Assembly: GCF_003854275.1 (NCBI RefSeq) | Contig: NZ_QTQP01000014.1 | Span: 93,141-157,140, forward strand | Direction of reading: 5' to 3' | Origin: Burkholderia sp. Bp8963 | GTDB taxonomy: Bacteria > Pseudomonadota > Gammaproteobacteria > Burkholderiales > Burkholderiaceae | DNA: 64,000 bases | Part shown: positions 1 through 9,395 of the stretch, piece by piece | Numbering within the stretch: the first letter of the stretch is position 1 | How the letters are laid out: every line of letters starts with the position of its first letter | Notes under the pieces: generated by a model | What the model saw: the letters and a program-made list of their open reading frames with translations, nothing else | What the model was told of the DNA's origin: nothing | Databases searched by the model: none | Position numbers and translations under genes: made by a program

Positions 1-226
1 GGCGCGCGAGCGCCCAGCGGTAACCGTCGAGATCCTCGATCTGCGCGAAGCGATCGCCCCGGAACGGGTCCTGCGGCGCGGTCAGCGACTTCGCGCCGGC
101 ATCGTCGAGCGCGTCGCGCAGTTCGAAGCCGAACGCGGCCTTGAAGAAATCGATCGTGGCGCGCGGGTTGCGCACGGCCAGATAAGGTGTCAACCAAGGC
201 ACGTTGGCCGGACGTGGATCGGTCAT
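1..226 (-). CDS. VOC/glyoxalase-fold protein, cut by the window edge, with a probable internal deletion
   Basis: Reading leftward from ATG at 224-226, 75 codons are open to the window edge. Residues 9-38 (VPWLTPYLAVRN, then IDFFKAAFGFELRD) are the first half of a PhnB-like VOC domain. Residues 43-75 (AGAKSLTAPQD, then GDRFAQIEDLDGYRWALA) are what family members carry at their very end. The central part, roughly 60 residues with dimer and metal-site strands, is missing, although the frame is kept. The start lies 5 bp after the speE stop, so the two are probably co-translated. The family includes dioxygenases and resistance proteins; this copy probably does not fold normally. Confidence 0.7.
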   Translation of the reverse strand, partial: MTDPRPANVPWLTPYLAVRNPRATIDFFKAAFGFELRDALDDAGAKSLTAPQDPFRGDRFAQIEDLDGYRWALAR

Positions 227-231
227 GAAGC

Positions 232-1089
232 TCAGCGGCGAACGCCCAGTGTATCGCGCAGCGCACACGGCAGCGCGAACAGCGCCGCGTGCAGCCGCGC
301 GTCGTAGTAACGCAACCCGTCGATGCCGCGATTGACGAGGCGTTCCTCGATGTCGTGCATGAACAGCGACGCCGCGTCGAGCGTGTCGCTCGCGATCGCC
401 ATCAGCCACACCGAGCCGTACAGCGGGACGTGCGCGGACAGCGGATCGACGACCGCGAAGCTCGCGCGCAGGTCGGCAAGCAGCGCGGCAATGCGCGGCG
501 CGTGGAACACCGGCGAGCCAAGATGCATCGTGATCGCGCCGCATGGCGTCAGGATCCGCTTGAGATGCTTGTAGAAGTCGCGCGTATAGAGGCCGGCCGC
601 AGGCGACTCCGGCGGCGTGAGGTCGAACACGACGAGGTCGAAGTGCTCGACGGTCGACTCGACGAAGTGCGCGGCATCGCCGATCACGACTTCGACACGC
701 GGATCGTCGAGCGCGCCCTGGTGCACGTCGTCGAGGTAGCGGCGCGCCATCCCGACGACCTCGTCGTCGAGCTCCGCGACGACGATGCGCTCGATGCACG
801 CGTGCTTGAGCAACTGGCGCGCGGCACCGCCGTCGCCGCCGCCGAGCACGAGCGCCTTTCTTGGCGCCGGATGCGCGAGCGCGGCCGGGTGGGTCATGCA
901 CTCGTGGTAGATGTACTCGTCGCCGACGGACGTCATCGGCCGGCCGTCGAGCGTGAACAGGCGGCCGAGCTGCGGTGTTTCCCACACCTCGATCTGCTGG
1001 TGCGGGGACGCGACGTGCGCGAGCCGCCGCGCATGCGGAAAGCCGTAGGCGGAGTCGGGTGTCGGGTGAAAGAGAAGCGTCGTGCTCAC
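232..1089 (-). CDS. speE: Spermidine synthase (polyamine aminopropyltransferase)
   Basis: Transfers an aminopropyl group from decarboxylated S-adenosylmethionine to putrescine in the cytoplasm. The 285-residue product from GTG 1089 has the usual SpeE length. It shows the N-terminal beta domain, the DEYIYHE substrate signature (residues 57-63), the SAM-binding loop GGGDGG (83-88), the acidic ELDDEV strand end and the DLTPPES active-site loop (family: D-[LS]-[ST]-D-P). The frame stays open upstream but the extra residues resemble nothing, so GTG at the conserved N-terminus was chosen; no good ribosome-binding site is visible. It diverges from tktA and is followed after 5 bp by the VOC gene. Confidence 0.93.
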   Translation of the reverse strand: MSTTLLFHPTPDSAYGFPHARRLAHVASPHQQIEVWETPQLGRLFTLDGRPMTSVGDEYIYHECMTHPAALAHPAPRKALVLGGGDGGAARQLLKHACIERIVVAELDDEVVGMARRYLDDVHQGALDDPRVEVVIGDAAHFVESTVEHFDLVVFDLTPPESPAAGLYTRDFYKHLKRILTPCGAITMHLGSPVFHAPRIAALLADLRASFAVVDPLSAHVPLYGSVWLMAIASDTLDAASLFMHDIEERLVNRGIDGLRYYDARLHAALFALPCALRDTLGVRR

Positions 1090-1364
1090 GGGCGGGCCGC
1101 GCGGGGCGGGCGGTTCCAATTTCTGAATTATAGAAGGCCGGACATTGCGGACGCGAAGTTTGACGGAAAACCGTGCCGGAACACCGACCGTCAGGAAGGG
1201 AAATGTCAGCCCATCTGTTAAAATGATGAGCTTTGCAGCCTCGTCCGTTGGCTCCGCCCGCTTCGCGTCCGTCTGGCGCCGCACTTCGCGCCGGGAGCGG
1301 CCGGCCCGCGAGCTTCCGGATACCGCACGTGCCCCGTTTTCTCGACTCGTTCTCCGGACTCGAC
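1090..1364. promoter_or_regulatory. Divergent speE/tktA promoter region
   Basis: This 275-bp spacer has locally lower GC. A perfect TATAAT lies on the minus strand at 1127-1132, about 40 bp upstream of the speE GTG, without a convincing -35 box. On the plus strand TAAAAT at 1219-1224 is a candidate -10 for tktA, giving a leader of about 135 nt. I see no operator palindrome. Confidence 0.4.
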
Positions 1365-3392
1365 ATGACGACTTCGTCTCCCGCCTCCACCACCCTGATG
1401 GCCAACGCGATCCGCGCGCTCGCGATGGACGCCGTCCAGCAAGCGAACTCCGGCCACCCCGGCATGCCGATGGGCATGGCCGAAATCGGCGTCGCGCTCT
1501 GGTCGCGCCACCTCAAGCACAATCCGGCGAACCCGCACTGGGCGGACCGCGACCGCTTCGTGCTGTCGAACGGCCACGGCTCGATGCTGCTGTACGCGCT
1601 GCTGCACCTGACCGGCTACGACCTGCCGATGGAAGAGCTGAAGAACTTCCGCCAGCTGCACTCGAAGACGCCGGGCCACCCCGAATACGGGATCACGCCG
1701 GGCGTCGAGACGACGACGGGCCCGCTCGGCCAGGGTCTCGCGAACGCGGTCGGCATGGCGCTCGGCGAAGCGCTGATGGCCGCCGAGTTCAACCGTGACG
1801 GCGCGAAGATCGTCGATCACCACACGTACGTGTTCCTCGGCGACGGCTGCCTGATGGAAGGCATCTCGCACGAGGCCTGCTCGCTCGCGGGCACGCTGAA
1901 GCTGAACAAGCTGATCGCGCTGTACGACGACAACGGCATCTCGATCGACGGCGACGTCGTCAACTGGTTCCACGACGACACGCCGAAGCGCTTCGAGGCG
2001 TACGGCTGGAACGTGATCCCGAACGTGAACGGCCATGACGTCGACGCGGTCGACGCGGCGATCGCGAAGGCGAAGCTGTCGGACAAGCCGACGATCATCT
2101 GCTGCAAGACGGTGATCGGCCAGGGCGCGGCGACGAAGGCGGGCGGCCACGACGTGCACGGCGCGGCGCTGGGCGCGGAAGAAATCGCGAAGACGCGCGA
2201 CGCGCTCGGCTGGAAGTGGGAGCCGTTCGTGATCCCGCAGGAAGTCTATGCGGCATGGGATGCGAAGGAAGCCGGCAAGCGCAGCGAATCCGACTGGGAC
2301 GCGGCGTTCGCGCAATACAGCGCGCAGTATCCGGCGGAAGCGGCCGAGTTCGAGCGCCGGATGGCCGGCAAGCTGCCCGCCGACTGGGCCGCGAAGGCCG
2401 CGGCGATCGTCGCCGGCGCGAACGAGCGCGCTGAAACGGTCGCGACCCGCAAGGCGTCGCAGCAGGCGATCGAAGGCCTCGCGGCCGCATTGCCCGAACT
2501 GCTCGGTGGTTCGGCCGACCTGACCGGCTCGAACCTGACCAACTGGAAGGCGTCGAAGGCGGTCCGCGCGAACACGGACGGCCCGGGCGTCAAGTACGGC
2601 AACCACATCAACTACGGCGTGCGCGAGTTCGGCATGAGCGCCGCGATCAACGGCCTCGCGCTGCACGGCGGCCACAAGCCGTTCGGCGGCACGTTCCTGA
2701 CGTTCTCCGACTACAGCCGCAACGCGCTGCGCGTCGCCGCGCTGATGAAGGTGCCGTCGATCTTCGTGTTCACGCACGATTCGATCGGCCTCGGCGAGGA
2801 CGGCCCGACGCACCAGTCGATCGAGCACGTGTCGAGCCTGCGCCTGATTCCGAACCACGACGTGTGGCGTCCGGCCGACACGGTCGAGACGGCCGTCGCG
2901 TGGACCCACGCAATCGCCGCGGATCGTCCGTCGAGCCTGATCTTCAGCCGTCAGAACCTCGCGTTCAACCCGCGCACCGACGCGCAGATCGCGAACATCG
3001 AGAAGGGCGGCTACGTGCTGCGCGACTGGGACGAGGAAATCGTCGCGCGCAAGATCATCCTGATCGCGACCGGCTCGGAAGTCGAGCTCGCGATGAAGGC
3101 CGTCGAGACGCTCGCGCAGCAGGGCATTGCGGCGCGCGTCGTGTCGATGCCGTCGACCAACGTGTTCGACCGCCAGGACGCCGAATACCGTGAACGCGTG
3201 CTGCCGCACGGCGTGCGCCGCGTCGCGATCGAAGCGGGCGTGACGAGCTTCTGGCACAAGTATGTCGGCCTCGAAGGCGGCGTCGTCGGGATCGACACGT
3301 TCGGCGAATCGGCGCCGGCCGGCGTGCTGTTCAAGCACTTCGGCTTCACCGTCGACAAGGTCGTCGAGACCGCGAAGGCCGTGCTGGCCTAA
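1365..3392 (+). CDS. tktA: Transketolase
   Basis: Thiamine-diphosphate enzyme of the non-oxidative pentose phosphate pathway; transfers two-carbon ketol units between sugar phosphates. The 675-residue product has the standard length and order: pyrophosphate domain with [10 protein letters not shown] (31-40), the cofactor motif from GDG (159-161) to DDN (188-190), then the pyrimidine domain and C-terminal domain with FKHFGFT. ATG 1365 (MTTSSPAST) starts the recognisable protein; the frame extends 44 codons upstream without homology. gapA follows after 89 bp, so carbon flows from this enzyme's product glyceraldehyde 3-phosphate into lower glycolysis. Confidence 0.96.
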   Translation: MTTSSPASTTLMANAIRALAMDAVQQANSGHPGMPMGMAEIGVALWSRHLKHNPANPHWADRDRFVLSNGHGSMLLYALLHLTGYDLPMEELKNFRQLHSKTPGHPEYGITPGVETTTGPLGQGLANAVGMALGEALMAAEFNRDGAKIVDHHTYVFLGDGCLMEGISHEACSLAGTLKLNKLIALYDDNGISIDGDVVNWFHDDTPKRFEAYGWNVIPNVNGHDVDAVDAAIAKAKLSDKPTIICCKTVIGQGAATKAGGHDVHGAALGAEEIAKTRDALGWKWEPFVIPQEVYAAWDAKEAGKRSESDWDAAFAQYSAQYPAEAAEFERRMAGKLPADWAAKAAAIVAGANERAETVATRKASQQAIEGLAAALPELLGGSADLTGSNLTNWKASKAVRANTDGPGVKYGNHINYGVREFGMSAAINGLALHGGHKPFGGTFLTFSDYSRNALRVAALMKVPSIFVFTHDSIGLGEDGPTHQSIEHVSSLRLIPNHDVWRPADTVETAVAWTHAIAADRPSSLIFSRQNLAFNPRTDAQIANIEKGGYVLRDWDEEIVARKIILIATGSEVELAMKAVETLAQQGIAARVVSMPSTNVFDRQDAEYRERVLPHGVRRVAIEAGVTSFWHKYVGLEGGVVGIDTFGESAPAGVLFKHFGFTVDKVVETAKAVLA

Positions 3393-3400
3393 AAGCATTC

Positions 3401-3431
3401 GCGACGCGCGCCGGCCCCAGGCGCGCGTCGC
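3401..3431 (+). other. Perfect 12-bp intercistronic hairpin between tktA and gapA
   Basis: The arm GCGACGCGCGCC (3401-3412) and its exact complement (3420-3431) enclose a 7-nt loop. No T-run follows directly, so this looks more like an mRNA-stabilising or processing hairpin than a classical terminator. A seven-T tract appears about 25 bp later, just before the gapA ribosome-binding site. Confidence 0.55.
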
Positions 3432-3481
3432 ACCGTGAAGCTGCACGAAACGAATTTTTTTCAGCCATCAGGAGATAGACC

Positions 3482-4492
3482 ATGACGATTCGCGTCGCAA
3501 TCAACGGCTACGGCCGCATCGGCCGCAACACGCTGCGCGCGTTCTACGAGAACGGCAAGAAGCACGACATCGAGATCGTCGCGATCAACGATCTGGGCGA
3601 TGCGAAGACCAACGCGCACCTGACCCAGTACGACACCGCGCACGGCAAGTTCCCGGGCGAAGTGTCGGTCGACGGCGACTACCTGGTCGTGAACGGCGAC
3701 AAGATCCGCGTGCTCGCGAACCGCAACCCGGCAGAACTGCCGTGGGGCGAGCTGGGCGTCGACGTCGTGATGGAGTGCACGGGCTTCTTCACGACCAAGG
3801 AAAAGGCAAGCGCGCACCTGAAGGGCGGCGCGAAGAAGGTGATCATCTCGGCGCCGGGCGGCAAGGACGTCGACGCAACGATCGTCTACGGTGTGAACCA
3901 CGACGTGCTGAAGGCCGAGCACACCGTGATCTCGAACGCATCGTGCACGACGAACTGCCTCGCGCCGCTCGTCAAGCCGCTGAACGACAAGATCGGCCTC
4001 GAAACCGGCCTGATGACGACGATCCACGCTTACACCAACGACCAGGTGCTGACGGACGTCTATCACGAAGACCTGCGCCGCGCGCGTTCGGCCACGCACA
4101 GCCAGATCCCGACCAAGACGGGCGCGGCTTCGGCGGTCGGCCTCGTGCTGCCGGAACTGAACGGCAAGCTGGACGGCTACGCGATCCGCGTCCCGACCAT
4201 CAACGTGTCGATCGTCGACCTGTCGTTCATCGCGAAGCGCGACACGACGGTCGAGGAAGTCAACGCGATCATGAAGGAAGCGTCGGAAGGCGCGCTGAAG
4301 GGCATCCTCGGCTACAACGACGCGCCGCTGGTGTCGATCGACTTCAACCACAATCCGGCTTCGTCGACGTTCGACGCAACGCTGACCAAGGTGTCGGGCC
4401 GTCTCGTCAAGGTGTCGAGCTGGTACGACAACGAGTGGGGCTTCTCGAACCGCATGCTGGATACGGCTGTCGCATTCGCGAACGCGAAGTAA
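3482..4492 (+). CDS. gapA: Glyceraldehyde-3-phosphate dehydrogenase
   Basis: Phosphorylating, NAD-dependent glycolytic enzyme that forms 1,3-bisphosphoglycerate. The 336-residue product has the Rossmann loop NGYGRIGR near residue 8, an acidic residue after the second strand (IND, D37) that fits NAD preference, the catalytic Cys in SNASCTTN (C155), His182 (IHAYTNDQ) and the [11 protein letters not shown] signature at the C-terminus. CAGGAGA lies 6-7 bp before ATG 3482. It may be read with tktA, with the 3401-3431 hairpin between them, and a terminator-like hairpin follows. Confidence 0.97.
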   Translation: MTIRVAINGYGRIGRNTLRAFYENGKKHDIEIVAINDLGDAKTNAHLTQYDTAHGKFPGEVSVDGDYLVVNGDKIRVLANRNPAELPWGELGVDVVMECTGFFTTKEKASAHLKGGAKKVIISAPGGKDVDATIVYGVNHDVLKAEHTVISNASCTTNCLAPLVKPLNDKIGLETGLMTTIHAYTNDQVLTDVYHEDLRRARSATHSQIPTKTGAASAVGLVLPELNGKLDGYAIRVPTINVSIVDLSFIAKRDTTVEEVNAIMKEASEGALKGILGYNDAPLVSIDFNHNPASSTFDATLTKVSGRLVKVSSWYDNEWGFSNRMLDTAVAFANAK

Positions 4493-4539
4493 TCCCGCAC
4501 GACGCACGGCCGCCGCGAGGCGGCTGGCGTCGCGCTCGG

Positions 4540-4572
4540 GCCCGGTTCGGCTTCTGGCCGGCCGGGCTTTTG
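4540..4572 (+). terminator. Probable Rho-independent terminator after gapA
   Basis: GCCCGG at 4540-4545 can pair with CCGGGC just before a short T-tract (CTTTTGTT). An inner CGG/CCG can extend the stem. The T-run is weak, so termination may be partial. Confidence 0.45.
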
Positions 4573-4631
4573 TTCATTCGGGCCGGCGGCGCATCGATAC
4601 CCGGCGCGCGGCGGCCGTATTCACGTCGCCG

Positions 4632-5531
4632 TCAGCGATCCGCGTGCTGCGCATCCGCCGCGACCTGCTCGAGCGCGGCAACGAACGCGCGCTTCACCGG
4701 GCTGTCGAGGTCGGTCCACGCAAGGCCGATGCCGGTGCGGTGGCCAGCGAGATCGAGCGGCCGCGCGAGCACGTTCGGCGGCAGCGCGCTCGCCGCTTCC
4801 GCCGGGATCAGCCCGATCCCCATTCCCGCCGAGACGAGCGCAAGCATCGTCGTGAACTCGCCGAACTCCTGTGCGATCTCGAGCGTCGTGCCTGCGCGGC
4901 TCAGCGCGAGCAGCATGTCGTCGTGAAAGCCGGGCGCATAGCGGCGCGCGAGCACGAACGCCGGATGGCCGCGCAGGTCGGCCGGCGCGACCGCGTCGCG
5001 CGCAGCGAGCGGATGCTCGAGCGGCAGCGCGACGACGAACCCTTCCTCGAGCACCACGCGCGTGTCGATGCCCGCATACGTGGCCGGCAGGCGGACCATC
5101 CCGAAATCGATCCGGCGGTCGCGCAGCGCCGCGACCTGGTCGGGCGTCGGCATGTCCTTCAGCTCGAGCGTGATCAGCGGATAGCGCGCGCGCATCACGC
5201 GCAGCACCGCGGGCAGCAGCACCGGCAGCACCGACGACACGAACGCGATGCGCAGCGTGCCGATCTCGCCGCGGCTCGACAGCCGCGCAAGCTGCTCGGC
5301 GCGCGCGGCCTGCTGCAGCGTCGCCCGCGCTTCCGGCAGGAACACGCGCCCGGTGTCGCTCAGTTCGACCTTGTGCCGGTCGCGCTCGAACAGCCGCGCG
5401 CCGAGTTCTTCCTCGAGCGCCTTGATCTGCATGCTCAGTGCGGGCTGCACGATGAACAGGCGCTGCGCGGCGCGCCCGAAATGCAGCTCTTCCGCGAGGG
5501 TGACGAACGCGCGCAGTTGCTTGAGTTCCAT
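4632..5531 (-). CDS. LysR-family transcriptional regulator
   Basis: The 299-residue product has the LysR layout: winged HTH at residues 1-60 (MELKQLRAFVTLAEELHFGRAAQRL, then QPALSMQIKALEEELGARLF) and a two-lobed periplasmic-binding-like effector domain (LRIAFVSSVLPVLLPAVL). ATG 5531 is chosen because the family N-terminus begins there. It is transcribed away from the idnO-like gene with a 159-bp shared region, which suggests that it controls the sugar-acid cluster at 5.7-9.4 kb. The ligand cannot be told from sequence. The leader contains TGAT-N6-ATCA at 5576-5589, a weak operator candidate. Confidence 0.9.
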   Translation of the reverse strand: MELKQLRAFVTLAEELHFGRAAQRLFIVQPALSMQIKALEEELGARLFERDRHKVELSDTGRVFLPEARATLQQAARAEQLARLSSRGEIGTLRIAFVSSVLPVLLPAVLRVMRARYPLITLELKDMPTPDQVAALRDRRIDFGMVRLPATYAGIDTRVVLEEGFVVALPLEHPLAARDAVAPADLRGHPAFVLARRYAPGFHDDMLLALSRAGTTLEIAQEFGEFTTMLALVSAGMGIGLIPAEAASALPPNVLARPLDLAGHRTGIGLAWTDLDSPVKRAFVAALEQVAADAQHADR

Positions 5532-5690
5532 GGAGGGCTGGCCGACAGGCGGCGAATTTCGGTGATCAGCTTCCATGATAACCACATCAAAAAAGACCAT
5601 TGGCGCGGCTCCCCGTCGAGCGCCGAAGATACGTTCAACACAAGGCCGGCCGCAACGGGCGGCCGGTTCGACTGGTACGAGGAGACACTT

Positions 5691-6464
5691 ATGACGAATG
5701 CGCTTGAACGGTTCCGCCTGGACGGCCGCCGCGCGCTGATCACCGGATCGGGACGCGGGATCGGGCTGGCGCTCGCCCGCGGCCTGGCGGAGGCGGGCGC
5801 GGCGATCGTCATCAACGATCGCAATGAGGACAAGGCGGCGTCGCTCACACGGCATTTCCGCGAGCAGGGCTTCGCGGCCGACTACGCGGTGTTCGACGTG
5901 ACCGAGCACGGCCAGGTACGCGCGGCGATCGACGCGTTCGAGGCGCGCGTCGGCGCGATCGACATCCTCGTGAACAACGCCGGCATCCAGCGCCGCGCGC
6001 CGCTCGACGCGTTCGACCCGGACGACTGGCACGCGCTGATGCGCGTGAACCTCGACGGCGTGTTCAACGTCGCGCAGGCGGTCGCGCGCCACATGATCGC
6101 GCGCGGGCGCGGCAAGATCATCAATATCTGCTCGGTACAGAGCGAGCTCGCGCGGCCGTCGATCGCGCCGTATGCGGCCACCAAGGGTGCGGTGCGGATG
6201 CTGACGAAGGGCATGTGCGCGGACTGGGCGCGCCACGGTATCCAGGCCAACGGCCTCGCGCCCGGCTATTTCGAAACCGAGCTCAATCGTGCGCTGGTCG
6301 ACGATCCCGCGTTTTCCGACTGGCTGTGCAAGCGCACGCCGGCCGGCCGCTGGGGGCGCGTCGACGAGCTGTGCGGCACGGCGATCTTCCTCGCGTCGGC
6401 GGCCGGCGATTTCGTGAACGGCCAGACGCTGTTCGTCGACGGCGGGCTGACAAGCGCCGTCTGA
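5691..6464 (+). CDS. idnO: SDR-family oxidoreductase, gluconate 5-dehydrogenase-like
   Basis: Classical short-chain dehydrogenase of 257 residues: cofactor loop TGSGRGIG (18-25), NNAG (95-98), catalytic Ser148 and YxxxK (Tyr161, Lys165). The overall sequence resembles IdnO, which reduces 5-keto-D-gluconate to D-gluconate. That fits its neighbours: a metabolite transporter, a 2-hydroxyacid dehydrogenase and a stump of idonate dehydrogenase. GAGGAGA lies about 7 bp before ATG 5691. The SDR call is firm; the substrate is inferred, and other sugar or sugar-acid substrates are possible. Confidence 0.8.
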   Translation: MTNALERFRLDGRRALITGSGRGIGLALARGLAEAGAAIVINDRNEDKAASLTRHFREQGFAADYAVFDVTEHGQVRAAIDAFEARVGAIDILVNNAGIQRRAPLDAFDPDDWHALMRVNLDGVFNVAQAVARHMIARGRGKIINICSVQSELARPSIAPYAATKGAVRMLTKGMCADWARHGIQANGLAPGYFETELNRALVDDPAFSDWLCKRTPAGRWGRVDELCGTAIFLASAAGDFVNGQTLFVDGGLTSAV

Positions 6465-6748
6465 CGGGCCGTCCGAGCGGCCCTCTGCATTTTCCGCCTG
6501 CGCGCACGGGCGCCGCGGGCAGGCGGCTGCAACACGCATCGATGTAACGCGCCCGAATCCCGGAACCCGCCGTACGAGCGGGCCGACGCCCCGGCCGCGT
6601 CCGCGCTGCCGGGATCTGCAATGGAGACGGCTTTGCACCGGACCTGGCCAGGCGCTGACGCGCCCGGTCGGGCCGACATCTGGTCGATCGCAAAGCATGG
6701 GGCCGGAGCCAGTGCCAAAGCACCGGCTCTGGCCGACAGGAGACAACG

Positions 6749-8209
6749 ATGGCCCGCCCCTTCCCGCCGCTCGCCGAACGCGACGCACGTCCCGCAATCG
6801 CTTCCGGCACGCCTGCCGATACCGACGCGCGGCGCCGCGTCGACGCGAAACAGCTGAATCGCGCCGCGTGGACCTGCTCGCTCGGCAGCGCACTCGAGTA
6901 CTACGACTTCGCGCTGTACACGCTCGCGGCCGCGCTGATCTTCGGGCCGCTGTTCTTCCCCGCGCAAACCGCCGAGATGCGCATGATCGCGAGCTTCGGC
7001 ACGTATTTCGTCGGCTTTGCGGTGCGGCCGCTCGGCGGCGTCGTATTCGGCGTGCTCGGCGATCGCATCGGCCGCAAGTTCGTGCTGACGGCGACCGTGC
7101 TGCTGATGGGGATCGCGAGCACGCTGATCGGCGTGCTGCCGACGTTCGCGACGGCCGGCTACTGGGCGCCCGGGCTGCTCGTGCTGCTGCGCATCCTGCA
7201 GGGGCTCGGCGCCGGCGCGGAGCAGGCCGGCGCGGCGGTGCTGATGACCGAATACGCGCCGGCCGGCAGGCGCGGCTGGTACGCGTCGCTGCCGTTTCTC
7301 GGCATCCAGCTGGGCACCGTGCTCGCGGCCGCCGTGTATTTCGTGCTGCTTGCGAACATCGGCCGCGTGACCGACAACTGGGGCTGGCGCGTGCCGTTCC
7401 TGCTGAGCGCGGTGATCGTCGCCGTCGGCCTCTACATGCGCGTGCGGCTGCACGAGTCGCCGACTTTCGTGCGGCTCGAGAAGCGCGCACAGGTTGCGGC
7501 GAACCCGCTGACGAGCGTCGTCACGCATTCGAGGCGCTCGCTGCTGATCGGCATCGGGCTGCGGATGGCGGAGAACGGCGGCTCGTCGATCTACCAGGCG
7601 CTCGCGATCAGCTATCTGGCCGGCGTGATCGGCATGAAGGGGCCGATCGGCGCGCTCGCGCTGGTGTGCGCGGCGACTGTCGGCGCGGTGACGGTGCCGC
7701 TCGCGGGGCGCCTGAGCGACCGTTTCGGCCGGGTGCGCGTGTATCGCGCGTTCGCGTGGCTGCAGCTCGCGCTTGCGTTTCCGGTGTGGTGGATCTTCAG
7801 CCAGGGCAACGTGGTCGCGAGCGTGATCGCGATCTCGGTGGCGCAGGGCTTCGCGAACTGGGGAATGCTCGGCGCGCAGTCGGCGCTGCTGCCGGAGCTG
7901 TTCGGCGCCCGCCATCGTTACATGGGCGTGTCGTTTTCGCGTGAGGCGTCAGCCGTGCTCGCGGGCGGCATCGCGCCGCTCGTGGGTGCGACGATCATCG
8001 CGACGGTGATCGCGCTGCACGGCGGCGACCATGCGGCCGGCGTGCGCGCGTGGGTGCCGATCGCCGCGTATCTGTCCGTGCTGACGCTGATCACGCTGTT
8101 CACCACGTCGCGGATGCCGGAAACGCTGAACCGCGATCTGGACGATCCGCTCGATGCGGCCGATGCATCCGCCGCGTCCGCGGGCGACGCCGTCGCGCGG
8201 CACGCGTGA
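6749..8209 (+). CDS. MFS transporter of the metabolite:H+ symporter type
   Basis: Inner-membrane protein of 486 residues with about 12 hydrophobic segments and MHS-family marks: SLGSALEYYDFALYTLAAAL in the first helix, then the loop GVLGDRIGRKFVLT between helices 2 and 3. The N-terminal 30 residues and the tail are polar. AGGAGA sits 7 bp before ATG 6749. Family members carry alpha-ketoglutarate, citrate, shikimate or betaines. Here, between an IdnO-like and a GhrB-like enzyme, the cargo is more likely a sugar acid such as idonate or ketogluconate (inference). It is 284 bp downstream of the SDR gene. Confidence 0.85.
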   Translation: MARPFPPLAERDARPAIASGTPADTDARRRVDAKQLNRAAWTCSLGSALEYYDFALYTLAAALIFGPLFFPAQTAEMRMIASFGTYFVGFAVRPLGGVVFGVLGDRIGRKFVLTATVLLMGIASTLIGVLPTFATAGYWAPGLLVLLRILQGLGAGAEQAGAAVLMTEYAPAGRRGWYASLPFLGIQLGTVLAAAVYFVLLANIGRVTDNWGWRVPFLLSAVIVAVGLYMRVRLHESPTFVRLEKRAQVAANPLTSVVTHSRRSLLIGIGLRMAENGGSSIYQALAISYLAGVIGMKGPIGALALVCAATVGAVTVPLAGRLSDRFGRVRVYRAFAWLQLALAFPVWWIFSQGNVVASVIAISVAQGFANWGMLGAQSALLPELFGARHRYMGVSFSREASAVLAGGIAPLVGATIIATVIALHGGDHAAGVRAWVPIAAYLSVLTLITLFTTSRMPETLNRDLDDPLDAADASAASAGDAVARHA

Positions 8210-8284
8210 GCCGCGGGCCTCAGCCACGATCGCGATACCGGTCCCGTCACGTTCAACAATCTCACCTCGACAGGAGCAGCGCAA

Positions 8285-9241
8285 ATGGCGCATGAATCGA
8301 ACCCCCGGCCCGGCTTGCTGATGACCGGCCCTTACCAGCCGTGGGACACCGAATGGCTCGACGCCGGTTACGACGTTCACCGGCTGTGGGAGGCGCACGA
8401 CCGCGCCGCGTATCTGGCCGGGCATGGCGCCGGCGTGCGCGCGATCGCGACGCGCGGCGATCTCGGCGCGGACGCCGCGCTGATCGCCGCGCTGCCGAAG
8501 CTCGAGATCATCGCGTGCTACGGCGTCGGTACCGATGCGATCGATCTCTCCGCCGCGCGCGAGCGTGGCATCCGCGTGACGAACACGCCCGACGTGCTGA
8601 CGGGCGATGTCGCCGATCTCGGCGTCGGGCTCGCGCTCGCGCTGCTGCGCAGGATTCCCGGCGCCGACGCGTATGTGCGCTCGGGCGCGTGGCGCGACGG
8701 CGACATGCCGCTCGTCACGCGCCTGTACGGCAAGCGGGTCGGGATCGTCGGCTTCGGCCGCATCGGTTCGACGCTTGCGCGACGGCTGTCCGGCTTCGAC
8801 GTCGAAATCGGCTACTTCGACACTGCATCGCGCGACGACACGCCGCATCGCTTCTTCGGCGATCTCGCCGAGCTGGCCGGCTGGTGCGACCTGCTGATCG
8901 TGACGCTCGCGGGCGGGCCGTCGACGCGCGATCTCGTCGATGCGCGCGTGCTCGATGCGCTCGGGCCGCGCGGCTATCTCGTGAACGTGTCGCGCGGCAC
9001 GACCGTCGACGAGCCCGCGCTGATCGACGCGCTCGAGCGCCGGGCGATTGCGGGTGCCGCGCTCGACGTGTTCCGCAACGAGCCGCGCATCGACCCGCGC
9101 CTTCTCGCATTGCCGAACGTGCTGCTGCAGCCGCATCATGCGAGCGGCACCGTCGAGACGCGTCAGGCGATGGGCTGGCTCGTGCGTGACAACCTGCACG
9201 CGCACTTTGCCGGTGCGCCGCTGTTGACGCCGGTCGTCTGA
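8285..9241 (+). CDS. D-isomer-specific 2-hydroxyacid dehydrogenase (2-ketogluconate/glyoxylate reductase-like)
   Basis: The 318-residue product has the two-domain fold of NAD(P)-dependent 2-hydroxyacid dehydrogenases: cofactor loop VGFGRIG (155-161), catalytic Arg237 (SRGT), Glu266 (NEP) and His284 in PHHASG. These place it with GhrB/TkrA-type reductases acting on glyoxylate, hydroxypyruvate or 2-ketogluconate. The idnO-like and transporter genes upstream favour 2-ketogluconate, giving gluconate. AGGAGC precedes ATG 8285 by 7-8 bp. A truncated idnD follows 11 bp downstream. Confidence 0.85.
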   Translation: MAHESNPRPGLLMTGPYQPWDTEWLDAGYDVHRLWEAHDRAAYLAGHGAGVRAIATRGDLGADAALIAALPKLEIIACYGVGTDAIDLSAARERGIRVTNTPDVLTGDVADLGVGLALALLRRIPGADAYVRSGAWRDGDMPLVTRLYGKRVGIVGFGRIGSTLARRLSGFDVEIGYFDTASRDDTPHRFFGDLAELAGWCDLLIVTLAGGPSTRDLVDARVLDALGPRGYLVNVSRGTTVDEPALIDALERRAIAGAALDVFRNEPRIDPRLLALPNVLLQPHHASGTVETRQAMGWLVRDNLHAHFAGAPLLTPVV

Positions 9242-9252
9242 CGAAAATCATC

Positions 9253-9369
9253 ATGCGTATGTGTTGCATGTGTGTCGTGATCCACGGGCCGAACGACCTG
9301 TGGATCGAAGAGCAGAACCCGGGCGAGATCGGCCCGGGCCAGGTGCGGGTGGACGTCGCGATGGGCGGC
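9253..9369 (+). pseudogene. idnD: 5' stump of L-idonate 5-dehydrogenase
   Basis: From ATG 9253, 39 codons encode a clear N-terminus of a zinc-dependent L-idonate 5-dehydrogenase: CVVIHGPNDLWIEEQNPG, then GQVRVDVAMGG. In the family this continues into the zinc-binding motif ICGSDLHYY. Here it jumps at about 9370 into sequence belonging to the 3' flank of the convergent MFS gene. Roughly 300 codons are missing. The frame stays open to 9555 only by running antisense through that gene. The position directly behind the GhrB-like gene matches idonate operons, so the ancestral cluster probably oxidised L-idonate to 5-ketogluconate. Confidence 0.8.
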
Positions 9370-9395
9370 AACCGCCCGTTTCTTCGCACGCCAGA

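Noticed and set aside
1218..3446. 742-residue open frame antisense to tktA
   Set aside because: Arg/His/Val-rich product typical of the reverse frame of a GC-rich gene; no domain, while the plus strand encodes a full transketolase.
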